Shown in pieces: positions 1 through 6,931 of a stretch of DNA of 20,708 nt. The translations under genes were made by a program, and so were the position numbers. The stretch's first letter is position 1, and each line of letters starts with the position of its first letter. This DNA comes from Pedobacter sp. UBA5917 (GTDB lineage: Bacteria > Bacteroidota > Bacteroidia > Sphingobacteriales > Sphingobacteriaceae): positions 1 through 20,708 of the forward strand of contig NZ_DJDT01000298.1 in NCBI RefSeq assembly GCF_002432345.1. The letters are read 5' to 3'. Under the pieces are notes generated by a model, which made no database searches, had not been told where the DNA came from, and saw only the letters and a list, made by a program, of their open reading frames with translations.

Positions 1-341
1 ATGCTGAGGTACGAAGCATCTGTAAGCGATGAAACCGTTACTTAAGGTTAGCAGAACAGCATCCCAAAAAGATTGCAGCGTATGGCAGGACTGTCGGAAC
101 CGATGAAAACAGGAACCTGCTTTTTAAATCAATAAAACACTAACCCGCCATGATTTGTGTCTCCACAAACCATCAAGTTGACTCCATTCCAATCAACCTG
201 CTTTTTTAGCCACAGATGCACGGGAAACACAGATTTTATCTCCCTGAGCAGAATCGAAAGGTAATTAAAGGATATCAAGCAAAATCCTTTTTTGCTATCT
301 TACCGTATATATCGCAATCTTTTTTAAATTAAACCCATCTG
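1..341. other. Intergenic region with fragments of dispersed repeats, no gene
   Basis: I see no credible coding sequence here. The first ~115 bases look like a remnant of an interspersed repeat: the opening CTGAGGTACGAAGCATCTG and the later GGCAGGACTGTCGGAACCG resemble pieces that recur between genes in Pedobacter-like genomes (from memory, not searched). Bases 154-169 form a small hairpin (TTTGTG, TCTC loop, CACAAA). Bases 209-235 resemble the widespread 'cacagatgcac...acacagatt' interspersed repeat. Bases 267-296 hold two overlapping inverted repeats, listed separately. The promoter of the downstream lipid cluster is probably within the last 100 bases, but no convincing -33/-7 pair stands out. 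Confidence 0.6.
267..296 (+). promoter_or_regulatory. Two mutually exclusive hairpins upstream of the lipid cluster
   Basis: AAAGGAT (267-273) can pair with ATCCTTT (284-290). AGCAAAA (278-284) can pair with TTTTGCT (290-296). The pairings share bases 284 and 290 and interleave, so only one can form at a time. The element ends about 45 nt before the first start codon of the cluster. Such an arrangement could act as an attenuator if it is transcribed. It could equally be a chance property of AT-rich DNA, because both stems are only 7 bp. Confidence 0.25.
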
Positions 342-674
342 ATGATCAATTTCCTCAAAATCATTTTCTCGGCACTGTTTGTTTTCATGTGCTATAAGGT
401 AATCACTACATCACTGGAAAGCAATTTGTTCCAGCAATGGGATTTTCTGGGCAGCATACCATGGATGCGCGCAACGCTATGGGATTTTTACGCTAACATC
501 TTCATTATCACCCTGTGGATGTTTTATAAAGAAGAAAGCATTATTCTTAAAATCTCTATTACTATTTTGTTCGTATGTTTAGGTAGCATAGCAACCCTGG
601 CTTATGTTTTGGTATATTTATTTAAACTAAAAGATGGCGAAGGTGTTAAAGAATTACTGGTTAATAAAAGTTAA
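342..674 (+). CDS. Small three-helix membrane protein, DUF1475-like
   Basis: This 110-residue protein is almost all membrane: hydrophobic segments at about 4-20, 46-62 and 69-94, then a short charged tail. The central ATLWDFYANIF (44-54), followed by Trp and a charged YKEE turn, resembles the conserved core of the DUF1475 family; this assignment is from memory of the motif. No enzymatic residues are recognisable. It is the first gene of a co-directional cluster of lipid-modifying enzymes and lies 68 bp before the DUF1295 gene. A role as a membrane partner or scaffold for those enzymes is inference. The ATG at 342 gives a natural N-terminus starting just before the first membrane helix. Confidence 0.7.
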   Translation: MINFLKIIFSALFVFMCYKVITTSLESNLFQQWDFLGSIPWMRATLWDFYANIFIITLWMFYKEESIILKISITILFVCLGSIATLAYVLVYLFKLKDGEGVKELLVNKS

Positions 675-740
675 TGGTTGATAGACGATGGTCTGCTGGC
701 CTTTAAGCCATTAACCGTCAACCAAAAAACTATTAACCAT
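674..740. repeat. Palindromic intergenic repeat (ATGGTTGATAG / CTATTAACCAT type)
   Basis: ATGGTTGATAG (674-684) is complementary, with one G.U, to CTATTAACCAT (730-740). A second arm, CCATTAACCGTCAACC (708-723), can pair with GGTTGATAGACGATGG (676-691) at its two ends around an internal loop. The repeat fills the whole gap between the first two cluster genes and ends two bases before the next ATG. It differs in sequence from the ATGTAAAATGGATGATGG family that fills later gaps but has the same design. Confidence 0.6.
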
Positions 741-742
741 TT

Positions 743-1537
743 ATGGATTACAAGCATCTACTATTCATCGCCCTCATTTCACTTATTGCCTGCTGCTTTA
801 TTATGGCCATGGTTTGGCTCTGGGCAAAGAAAATCAAAAATGCAGGAGTGGTTGATGTTTTCTGGGCGCTGAATTTTCCGGTAATTACCATCATTACATT
901 CTTTTTATCGGATGGTTACGATCCCCGTAAAATTTTGATCTGCGGTATGTTTTTACTGGCCGAACTGCGCTTGGGCATTCACCTTTGGCAACGCGTTATT
1001 GGTCATTTAGATGAAGAGGAGGGCAGATATGAGCAGTTACGTAAAGAATGGGGTAATAAAGCCGACCGGAATTTCTTTGTGTTTTTTCAGTTTCAGGCCA
1101 TATCCAATGTAATTCTGGCCATTCCGTTTTTTATCATCACCGCAAATCAATCACAGGAAATTTCGATTCTTGAATTTATAGGTGCTGCAGTTTGGGTAAT
1201 TGCTTTTTTCGGGGAAATGATGGCCGACCGGCAGCTTGCTGCATTTAAAAAGGATCCGGGTAATAAAGGTAAGGTTTGCGATACCGGTCTTTGGCATTAT
1301 AGCCGTCACCCCAATTATTTTTTCGAGTGGTTAACCTGGATGGGCTATTTTATTTTCGCACTTGCCTCGCCGTGGGGAATTTTGGCTATTATCAGTCCGG
1401 CGGTTATTTTATATTTATTAACGAAAGTTACCGGTGTGCCGAATAACGAAGAACAAAACCTGCGGAGCAAACCTGTGGCTTACAAGAAATACCAGGAAAC
1501 AACGAGTGCCTTTTTCCCTTGGGGGAAGAAGAGGTAA
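743..1537 (+). CDS. DUF1295 family membrane protein (steroid 5-alpha-reductase-like)
   Basis: This 264-residue polytopic protein has hydrophobic segments near 5-28, 42-56, 62-80, 119-134, 143-158, 195-208 and 210-228. Its C-terminal half carries the family signature GLWHYSRHPNYFFE (182-195), followed by the terminal KKYQETTSAFFPW (248-260) typical of DUF1295 proteins. The superfamily includes steroid 5-alpha reductases and isoprenylcysteine methyltransferases; its members use NADPH or SAM at the cytoplasmic face of the membrane. In this setting, between a small membrane protein and CFA-type methyltransferases, reduction or methylation of a modified acyl chain is plausible but unproven. Length fits the family. 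The gene is preceded and followed by palindromic repeats. Confidence 0.88.
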   Translation: MDYKHLLFIALISLIACCFIMAMVWLWAKKIKNAGVVDVFWALNFPVITIITFFLSDGYDPRKILICGMFLLAELRLGIHLWQRVIGHLDEEEGRYEQLRKEWGNKADRNFFVFFQFQAISNVILAIPFFIITANQSQEISILEFIGAAVWVIAFFGEMMADRQLAAFKKDPGNKGKVCDTGLWHYSRHPNYFFEWLTWMGYFIFALASPWGILAIISPAVILYLLTKVTGVPNNEEQNLRSKPVAYKKYQETTSAFFPWGKKR

Positions 1538-1660
1538 GATGGAAAATGTAAAATGGATGAGGGGTAACAATCCATCATCCATTTTACGTCACACATCAGC
1601 CATATATTATACATTTTAAATCACACATCATTCATCTTACATCATTCTATTTTACATTTC
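1538..1660. repeat. ATGTAAAATGGATGATGG-family palindromic repeat
   Basis: GTAAAATGGATGA (1548-1560) pairs perfectly over 13 bp with TCATCCATTTTAC (1575-1587), leaving a 14-nt loop. Extra reverse-arm pieces follow: CATTCATCTTACATC at about 1629-1643 and CTATTTTACATTTC at about 1647-1660. The element begins right after the DUF1295 stop codon and ends about 5 bases before the methyltransferase ATG, so the entire gap is repeat. Confidence 0.8.
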
Positions 1661-1665
1661 AATAT

Positions 1666-2694
1666 ATGTGGTACGATAAACTTTTAGAAAACGACAAACT
1701 TCCGGATGCGGCCTTGCGCATCGGCATCAGAAAATTATGTAAACAACGCTTAGATGATGAAACGCTGGGCGATGAAGAATTGCAACAGGAAAAATTTATG
1801 GACCTGGTTGCCGAATTAAAGCAATCGCCGATAGCGGTAAATACAGCCGATGCCAACGAACAGCACTACGAACTGCCGACCGAATTTTTTCAGTACTGTT
1901 TGGGCAAAAACTTAAAATACAGTAGCGGTTATTGGAAACCGGGCGTTAAAGATATCGATACTTCTGAAGATGATATGTTGGCTTTAACCTGCAAAAGGGC
2001 CGATTTACAGAACAGACAAAATGTTTTGGAACTGGGTTGTGGCTGGGGCTCGCTTTCATTGTACATGTCGGCGAAATTTCCGGAGAGTACTTTTACCGTG
2101 GTTTCGAATTCTGCAACGCAGAAAATATTTATCGATGAAACTGCAAAACAGCGTGGAATACAGAATTTAACCGTTTTAACTGCCGATATGAACACTTTTA
2201 CCATTGCCGATACGTTCGATCGTGTGGTTTCGGTAGAAATGTTTGAACATATGCGCAACTATAAATTTTTGCTTAATAAAGTGGCTTCTTTCCTCAAACC
2301 TGATGGAAAACTATTTGTGCATATTTTTACGCATAAAACCCTGGCTTACAAATTCGAGGTGATTGACGAAACCGACTGGATGAGCAAGTACTTTTTTACC
2401 GGTGGTATTATGCCGTCAAACCACCTGTTTTTCTATTTTAACGATGATTTAAAAATCGATAAACACTGGGTCGTAAATGGAACCAATTATGGTAAAACAT
2501 CCGAAGCATGGTTAAGCAATATGGACAAACACAAAAAAGAAATCATGCCGATTTTAGAGCGTACCTACGGTAAAGAGCAGGCTGTAAAATGGTGGGTATA
2601 CTGGAGGTTGTTTTACATGTCGTGCGCCGAACTGTTTAATTATAACAAAGGGAACGAATGGATGGTATGTCATTATTTGTTCGAAAAAAAATAA
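1666..2694 (+). CDS. SAM-dependent methyltransferase, CFA synthase family (short form)
   Basis: This 342-residue enzyme has a class I methyltransferase fold. QHYELPTEFFQYCLG (66-80) and LKYSSGYW (83-90) match the lipid-site entry motif of CFA-type enzymes. LELGCGWGS (121-129) is the SAM-binding glycine loop, and VSVEMFEHM (188-196) holds the acidic and His residues that follow motif III. It lacks the long N-terminal domain of bacterial CFA synthases. In that respect, and in its start (MWYDKLLENDKLPDAALR), it resembles the 'coclaurine N-methyltransferase-like' branch. It is therefore likely to add a methyl group rather than close a cyclopropane ring, but the substrate is not evident. It is the first of two CFA-family genes in one cluster. 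Confidence 0.88.
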   Translation: MWYDKLLENDKLPDAALRIGIRKLCKQRLDDETLGDEELQQEKFMDLVAELKQSPIAVNTADANEQHYELPTEFFQYCLGKNLKYSSGYWKPGVKDIDTSEDDMLALTCKRADLQNRQNVLELGCGWGSLSLYMSAKFPESTFTVVSNSATQKIFIDETAKQRGIQNLTVLTADMNTFTIADTFDRVVSVEMFEHMRNYKFLLNKVASFLKPDGKLFVHIFTHKTLAYKFEVIDETDWMSKYFFTGGIMPSNHLFFYFNDDLKIDKHWVVNGTNYGKTSEAWLSNMDKHKKEIMPILERTYGKEQAVKWWVYWRLFYMSCAELFNYNKGNEWMVCHYLFEKK

Positions 2695-2797
2695 TGTAAT
2701 ATGTTTGATGTAAGATGGATAATGGAGGGTTCTTTTCCATCATTCATCTTACATCATACCTCATCCATATTACCTTTTCCATTTTACATTATCTATC
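2695..2797. repeat. ATGTAAAATGGATGATGG-family palindromic repeat
   Basis: GATGTAAGATGGATAATGGA (2707-2726) pairs with TCCATCATTCATCTTACATC (2736-2755) over 20 positions with one mismatch and one G.U, around a 9-nt loop. Degenerate reverse arms (CTCATCCATATTAC, TTCCATTTTACATTATC) continue up to the start codon of the next gene at 2801. The G.U pair and drift between arms suggest an old, slowly decaying copy. Confidence 0.8.
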
Positions 2798-2800
2798 ATC

Positions 2801-4045
2801 ATGCAAACACTCGCCATTATCGGCTCCGGAATAGCAGGCATGGGCTGTGCCCATAAATTGCAGCATAAATACGATATTACCCTTTTCGAAGAGCTCGATT
2901 ATATCGGTGGTCATACCAATACCATTACGCTCGAAGAGGATGGCCAGCCCATTTACCTCGATAGCGGTTTTATGGTTTTTAACTATCAAACCTATCCAAA
3001 CCTGACAGAAATGTTTGCCGAGATTGATGCGCCGGTAATTAAAACCGATATGTCGTTCAGTGTACAATTTCTCCCTAAAAAATTAGAATACAGCGGATCA
3101 AGCTTGAACCATCTTTTTGCCCAGCGGAAAAACCTGTTCAATATTTCTTATTTGAAAATGTTGATGCAGATTAACCGTTTCAACAAACAGAGTGTTGAGA
3201 TTTTGGATAAACCCGAATATCAGGATTATTCGATCGGAAAGTTTTTTAAAGAATTTGGTTATAGCGATGATATGCTCTGGCAATACCTCATCCCGATGAG
3301 CGCTGCGGTTTGGAGTGCTCCGATGGAGCAAATTTTGGATTTCCCAGCAGTTACCCTTATCCGTTTCTTTAAAAATCATGGCTTCTTGGGCTTGGATACA
3401 CAGCATCAATGGTATACGCTGCAAAACGGGAGTCAGGCTTACCGCGAAAAATTGATTGCACCTTTCCGTGATAGGATCAAAATCAATAATAAAATTGTTT
3501 CCGTAAAACGCCTGGAGAACGGTAAAGTTGAAGTAGAAAACCAAAAAGGCGAAAAATTCGAATTCGATAAGGTAATTATGGCCAGTCATGCCGACCAGAC
3601 TTTCGAAATCGTAAAAGATAAAACCGCTTTGGAAACCGAGTTGCTTTCTAAATTCAAATACCAGTTAAACAAGGCCGTTGTACACACCGACGAAAAGCAG
3701 ATGCCCGAAACCAAACTGGCCTGGAGCAGCTGGAACTACCGCGTAGAAAAACAGGGCGATAAATTATTGCCAAGTACAATTTACTGGATGAACAGTTTGC
3801 AGGGCGTGTCTAAAAAGCAGAATTATTTTGTTTCCATTAACCCAACCGAAACGTTAAATCCCGAAAAGATTGTTAAAGAAATCAATTATCATCATCCTTT
3901 ATTTGATGTTCCGGCCATGCAGGCACAGGAGCAATTGCATAAGCTAAACGAAACCGGACCGGTTTACTATTGCGGCAGTTATTTTAAATATGGTTTTCAC
4001 GAAGATGCCTATAAAAGTGCTGTTGATTTGTGCTTAAATATGTAA
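2801..4045 (+). CDS. NAD(P)/FAD-dependent amine-oxidase-like oxidoreductase
   Basis: This 414-residue flavoprotein has an N-terminal dinucleotide-binding fold: IIGSGIAGMGCAHKL (6-20) holds the GxGxxG loop, E30 is the acidic residue that normally contacts the FAD ribose, and GGHTNT (36-41) follows. DSGFMVFNYQTYPNL (54-68) and the C-terminal YYCGSYFKYGFHEDAYKSA are typical of the branch of amine-oxidase-family proteins found beside DUF1365 and CFA-type genes in many bacteria. Family members desaturate, isomerise or saturate lipid chains. Here oxidation of a methylated acyl chain is a reasonable guess. No signal peptide is present, so it is cytoplasmic or peripheral to the membrane. Confidence 0.85.
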   Translation: MQTLAIIGSGIAGMGCAHKLQHKYDITLFEELDYIGGHTNTITLEEDGQPIYLDSGFMVFNYQTYPNLTEMFAEIDAPVIKTDMSFSVQFLPKKLEYSGSSLNHLFAQRKNLFNISYLKMLMQINRFNKQSVEILDKPEYQDYSIGKFFKEFGYSDDMLWQYLIPMSAAVWSAPMEQILDFPAVTLIRFFKNHGFLGLDTQHQWYTLQNGSQAYREKLIAPFRDRIKINNKIVSVKRLENGKVEVENQKGEKFEFDKVIMASHADQTFEIVKDKTALETELLSKFKYQLNKAVVHTDEKQMPETKLAWSSWNYRVEKQGDKLLPSTIYWMNSLQGVSKKQNYFVSINPTETLNPEKIVKEINYHHPLFDVPAMQAQEQLHKLNETGPVYYCGSYFKYGFHEDAYKSAVDLCLNM

Positions 4046-4241
4046 GATGTGGGATGGAAAATGGATGATGGAAGGTTCAATGTAAAAGGGAAGATGTAAA
4101 ATGGATGATGAAAAGCTTAATATAAGATAGAGAATGGAGTGTTAATTTTTAAAGCCATCATCCCTCTTACATTTTCCATCACCCATTCATTTCCCCATCC
4201 TCCATGTTACATTTTCCATCATCCATTCTTACATTTTCCAT
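4046..4241. repeat. Compound cluster of ATGTAAAATGGATGATGG-family repeats
   Basis: This gap contains at least two forward arms (GGATGGAAAATGGATGATGG ending near 4071; GATGTAAAATGGATGATG at 4093-4110) and at least three reverse arms (GCCATCATCCCTCTTACAT from 4154; CATGTTACATTTTCCATC from about 4203; ATCATCCATTCTTACATTT from about 4217). Several alternative long hairpins are possible. It is the longest copy in the window and lies between the FAD oxidoreductase and the four-helix-bundle gene. A false N-terminal extension of the next frame runs back into it. Confidence 0.8.
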
Positions 4242-4299
4242 ATTTTTATTATCTTTAACTAAATCATCCTTAGAAATTTTACTGTTTAAATTTTTTAAG

Positions 4300-4641
4300 A
4301 TGAACGAAAAAACAATTCATTTGCTAGAAAGAACATTTCGCTTTGGCGTAGATGTTTTAAAGTTTTTAAGCACACTGCCTTATAATTTCATCTATAAGGT
4401 TCCAATGTTGCAATTAAGTAGAAGTGCAACTTCTATTGGAGCAAATTATGAGGAAGCTCAGGGAGCTGTAAGCAAAAGAGATTTTAGTCACAAAATCGGA
4501 ATATCCTACAGAGAAGCCAGAGAAAGTGTTTATTGGTTGCGAACGCTGAACGAGTTGTATCAGGATGAAAAATATCAGATGGATTTTGAGAAATTTACAG
4601 CGGAAGCGATCGAACTTAAAAAAAATATTTACCTCGATTAA
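4300..4641 (+). CDS. Four-helix-bundle protein (23S-IVP / S23 type), apparently frameshifted at its C-terminus
   Basis: From the ATG at 4300 this reads as 113 residues. LSRSATSIGANYEEAQGA (39-56) and FSHKIGISYREARESVYWL (62-80) are the hallmark segments of the four-helix-bundle family, first known from 23S rRNA intervening sequences and related to Avd of diversity-generating retroelements. Its molecular role is unknown; a basic surface suggests nucleic acid binding. The last helix is cut short after ELKKNIYLD. Reading the A8 run at 4618-4625 as seven A's gives ELKKIFTSIKISSGK, ending at 4660, for a 119-residue product with a family-like end. The gene is therefore frameshifted, phase-variable, or affected by a base-call error. 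It interrupts a lipid cluster and is flanked by repeats. A start at 4204 is rejected because that stretch is repeat. Confidence 0.8.
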   Translation: MNEKTIHLLERTFRFGVDVLKFLSTLPYNFIYKVPMLQLSRSATSIGANYEEAQGAVSKRDFSHKIGISYREARESVYWLRTLNELYQDEKYQMDFEKFTAEAIELKKNIYLD

Positions 4642-4697
4642 GATTTCATCCGGTAAATAATCCGTATGTAAGGTTTTAATCCGAGTTATTCCGTTTG

Positions 4698-4752
4698 CCA
4701 TTTTACACTATACATGAAAAGTCCATCAGCCATTTTACATCTTACATCTAGT
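4698..4752. repeat. Repeat arms overlapping the DUF1365 start
   Basis: GCCATTTTACACTATACAT (4698-4716) and CCATCAGCCATTTTACATC (4723-4741) followed by TTACATC match the reverse arm of the repeat family that fills the other gaps. The start codon at 4714 falls inside the element, and the second arm is read in frame as residues 4-13 of the next protein. No forward arm lies within 60 bases upstream, so this copy is single-armed. Confidence 0.65.
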
Positions 4753-5547
4753 ATATACACCGCCAAAGTGATGCACCATCGCCTCGCACCCAAAAAACAT
4801 TCTTTTTGGTATAGGGTGTATATGTTTTATATCGATCTGGATGAGTTGGATTTACTTGCTCAAAAACTTCGCTGGTTTAGCCGGAATAAATTTAACCTTT
4901 TTTCTTTCCGTGATGCCGAACACCTGCAATTGCCAAAAGAAAATCCCGATCAAAGCAAAAATACGCGTCAGCATGTAGAAGATTATTTAAAAGAAAATGG
5001 GGTAGATGGTAGTGAGCTTAAAATAAAACTGCTTACCAATCTCAATGTGCTGGGTTACAACTTCAACCCGGTTTCTTTTTATTATTGTTTTGATGGGCAG
5101 GATAATCCGGTTTGTTGCGTGGCCGAAATCAGCAATACCTACCGTGAAATGAAACTTTTTTTCTTCGGCAAAGATGAACTGGATGGCGATACCTTTAAAA
5201 AAATCACCACCAAATATTTTTATGTTTCGCCATTTATCGATCACGATGATTCTTTCGATTTTAAATTAAAAGTGCCCAACGATAAACTCGATATTAAAAT
5301 TGATGATATCGATAAGCAGGGTAACCGGTTTTTTATCAGTACCTTAATGGGAGAGAGAAAAGCGCTAACCAATGCCGGTTTGTTGCGGTATTTTTTCTCT
5401 ATACCCTTAATTCCGTTGCAGGTAATGGGCATGATCCATTGGCAGGCCTTTAAACTTTGGATAAAAAAAATACCTTTTCATCCAAAAGCCGAAAACCCTG
5501 AGCTGCAACGTAACGTATATAAACCCTATAAACCACAAATAAAATAG
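4714..5547 (+). CDS. DUF1365 family protein
   Basis: This protein of 277 residues is recognised by IYTAKVMHHRLAPKKHSFWY (14-33), VLGYNFNPVSFYYCFD (112-127) and AEISNTYRE (137-145), which are the conserved blocks of DUF1365. The biochemical function is not established. The family co-occurs strongly with CFA synthases and FAD amine-oxidase-like proteins, both of which are neighbours here, so it probably acts on or carries lipid. The stop is only 10 nt before the CFA-type gene, so the two are surely co-transcribed. The first ~13 residues come from a dispersed repeat. The family usually starts just before the SSIYTAKVMHHR segment, so the native start may have been displaced. Confidence 0.88.
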   Translation: MKSPSAILHLTSSIYTAKVMHHRLAPKKHSFWYRVYMFYIDLDELDLLAQKLRWFSRNKFNLFSFRDAEHLQLPKENPDQSKNTRQHVEDYLKENGVDGSELKIKLLTNLNVLGYNFNPVSFYYCFDGQDNPVCCVAEISNTYREMKLFFFGKDELDGDTFKKITTKYFYVSPFIDHDDSFDFKLKVPNDKLDIKIDDIDKQGNRFFISTLMGERKALTNAGLLRYFFSIPLIPLQVMGMIHWQAFKLWIKKIPFHPKAENPELQRNVYKPYKPQIK

Positions 5548-5557
5548 ATCAGAGATT

Positions 5558-6796
5558 ATGAATACGCTTACCGCTACCAGAACATCAACGGGTTTTTTCG
5601 AAAGAGTTGTGCTTAATGCACTTTCTAAAATGACTTTGGGCAAATTGGAACTTTCGCTGCCAAGTGGCGAAACGCTGGTTTTTGGGAACGGGGAACATAA
5701 AATAGAAGCACATATACAGGTTAATCATCCCGATTTTTTTAAATCAATAGCCCTTTACGGCGATATCGGTTTCGGCGAAGGCTATACCTCTGGCCTTTGG
5801 GATACTACAAACATTACCAATGTAATTAAATGGGTAATCCTCAATATCGAAAACGCACCTTCGGTTACCGGTAGCAAGGTAAAATCCATCGCGCTGAATA
5901 TTTTTAAATGGGTTAACAAGATTTACCATGTGCGTAGGGCCAATACACTAGCCGGATCGCAGAAAAATATTTCGGAACATTACGACCTGAACAATGATTT
6001 CTTTGCTACTTTTCTGGATAAAACCATGACTTACTCCAGTGGTTATTTCAATCCGGAAGATTTAAGTTTAGAAGAATCGCAATATGCCAAATACGATCGC
6101 CTGGCAAAACAACTTAAAGTTAAAGCTACCGATCATGTTCTGGAGATCGGGAGCGGTTGGGGCGGAAACGCGATTTTTCTGGCAAAAAATTATGGTTGCA
6201 AAGTTACTTCCGTTACCATTTCGAAAGAACAGCAGAAACTGGCGATGGAGCGTGTGAATGCCGAAGGTTTGGCCGATAAAGTTTCGGTTATCATTCAGGA
6301 TTACCGTAAAATTGAAGGCACTTTTGATAAAATTGTTTCCATCGAAATGTTAGAGGCCGTTGGTCACCAATATTTGGAAACCTATTTCGAAAAATGTCAG
6401 GAGCTTTTAAAACCGGACGGCATTTTTGCTTTTCAGGTAATTACCTCGCCCGATTGCCGGTATGATAAGTTACGTAATGGGGTAGATTGGATCCAGAAAC
6501 ATATTTTTCCCGGTTCGCTACTGCCTTCCGTAGCCGCCATGAACAAAGCAATAAACGAAACCGGCGATTTAACCCTGGTCGATTTAAAAGATATGGGGCT
6601 AGATTATGCCCGCACCCTTCATTTATGGTTCATCGAATTCAATAAAAATCTCGATAAAGTAAAAGCACTGGGCTTTGACGAAACCTTTATCCGCAAATGG
6701 AACTATTACCTAAACTATTGCGAGGCCGCCTTCGCCATGCGGAATATTAATGTGATGCAAATGGTGTATTCGAGGCCGAATAATATTTCGAGGTAG
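5558..6796 (+). CDS. cfa: Cyclopropane-fatty-acyl-phospholipid synthase family protein (full length)
   Basis: This 412-residue enzyme has the N-terminal domain (about 1-135) and class I SAM methyltransferase domain expected of CFA synthases, which add the SAM methyl carbon across a cis double bond in membrane phospholipids. HYDLNNDFFATFLDKTMTYS (141-160) is the substrate-entry motif and LEIGSGWGG (195-203) the SAM loop. By alignment from memory with E. coli Cfa, the bicarbonate and active-site residues are present: E266, H315, Y350 and C388. The position of E. coli C139 is Ser (S161, in YSSGYF). In E. coli that Cys lines the bicarbonate site, so true ring closure is likely but not certain; simple methylation is the alternative. 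It is the last gene of the lipid cluster. Confidence 0.85.
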   Translation: MNTLTATRTSTGFFERVVLNALSKMTLGKLELSLPSGETLVFGNGEHKIEAHIQVNHPDFFKSIALYGDIGFGEGYTSGLWDTTNITNVIKWVILNIENAPSVTGSKVKSIALNIFKWVNKIYHVRRANTLAGSQKNISEHYDLNNDFFATFLDKTMTYSSGYFNPEDLSLEESQYAKYDRLAKQLKVKATDHVLEIGSGWGGNAIFLAKNYGCKVTSVTISKEQQKLAMERVNAEGLADKVSVIIQDYRKIEGTFDKIVSIEMLEAVGHQYLETYFEKCQELLKPDGIFAFQVITSPDCRYDKLRNGVDWIQKHIFPGSLLPSVAAMNKAINETGDLTLVDLKDMGLDYARTLHLWFIEFNKNLDKVKALGFDETFIRKWNYYLNYCEAAFAMRNINVMQMVYSRPNNISR

Positions 6797-6811
6797 AGCG
6801 GTAGGATGTTT

Positions 6812-6884
6812 GATGTAAAATGGATGATGGGGAAATTTCTACTGTCTATTTTACATCGTCCATTATCCATTTTACATTTTCCAT
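6812..6884. repeat. ATGTAAAATGGATGATGG-family palindromic repeat
   Basis: ATGTAAAATGGATGATGG (6813-6830) pairs with CCATTATCCATTTTACAT (6860-6877) over 18 bp with a single G.U. The 29-nt loop contains another reverse-arm fragment, CTATTTTACATCG (6846-6858). This is the best-preserved copy and a good reference for the family. It follows the CFA stop by 15 bases and could also work as a transcript 3' end, although no U-tract follows. Confidence 0.85.
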
Positions 6885-6931
6885 GTTTCTTCACCGATAA
6901 ATCTCTATCATTCACCGAACAAAATGTAGGG

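Noticed and set aside
3098..3589. 163-codon open frame on - within the FAD oxidoreductase gene
   Set aside because: No recognisable protein features; it lies fully antisense to a well-supported gene.
4046..4241. CRISPR array
   Set aside because: Arms are inverted as well as direct, degenerate and without regular spacers; no cas genes nearby.
4204..4299. N-terminal extension of the four-helix-bundle gene (start at 4204)
   Set aside because: These codons are made of the dispersed repeat and AT-rich spacer; family similarity starts at the ATG at 4300.
4300..4641. rRNA intervening sequence
   Set aside because: The protein family is shared, but no 23S rRNA sequence flanks it.
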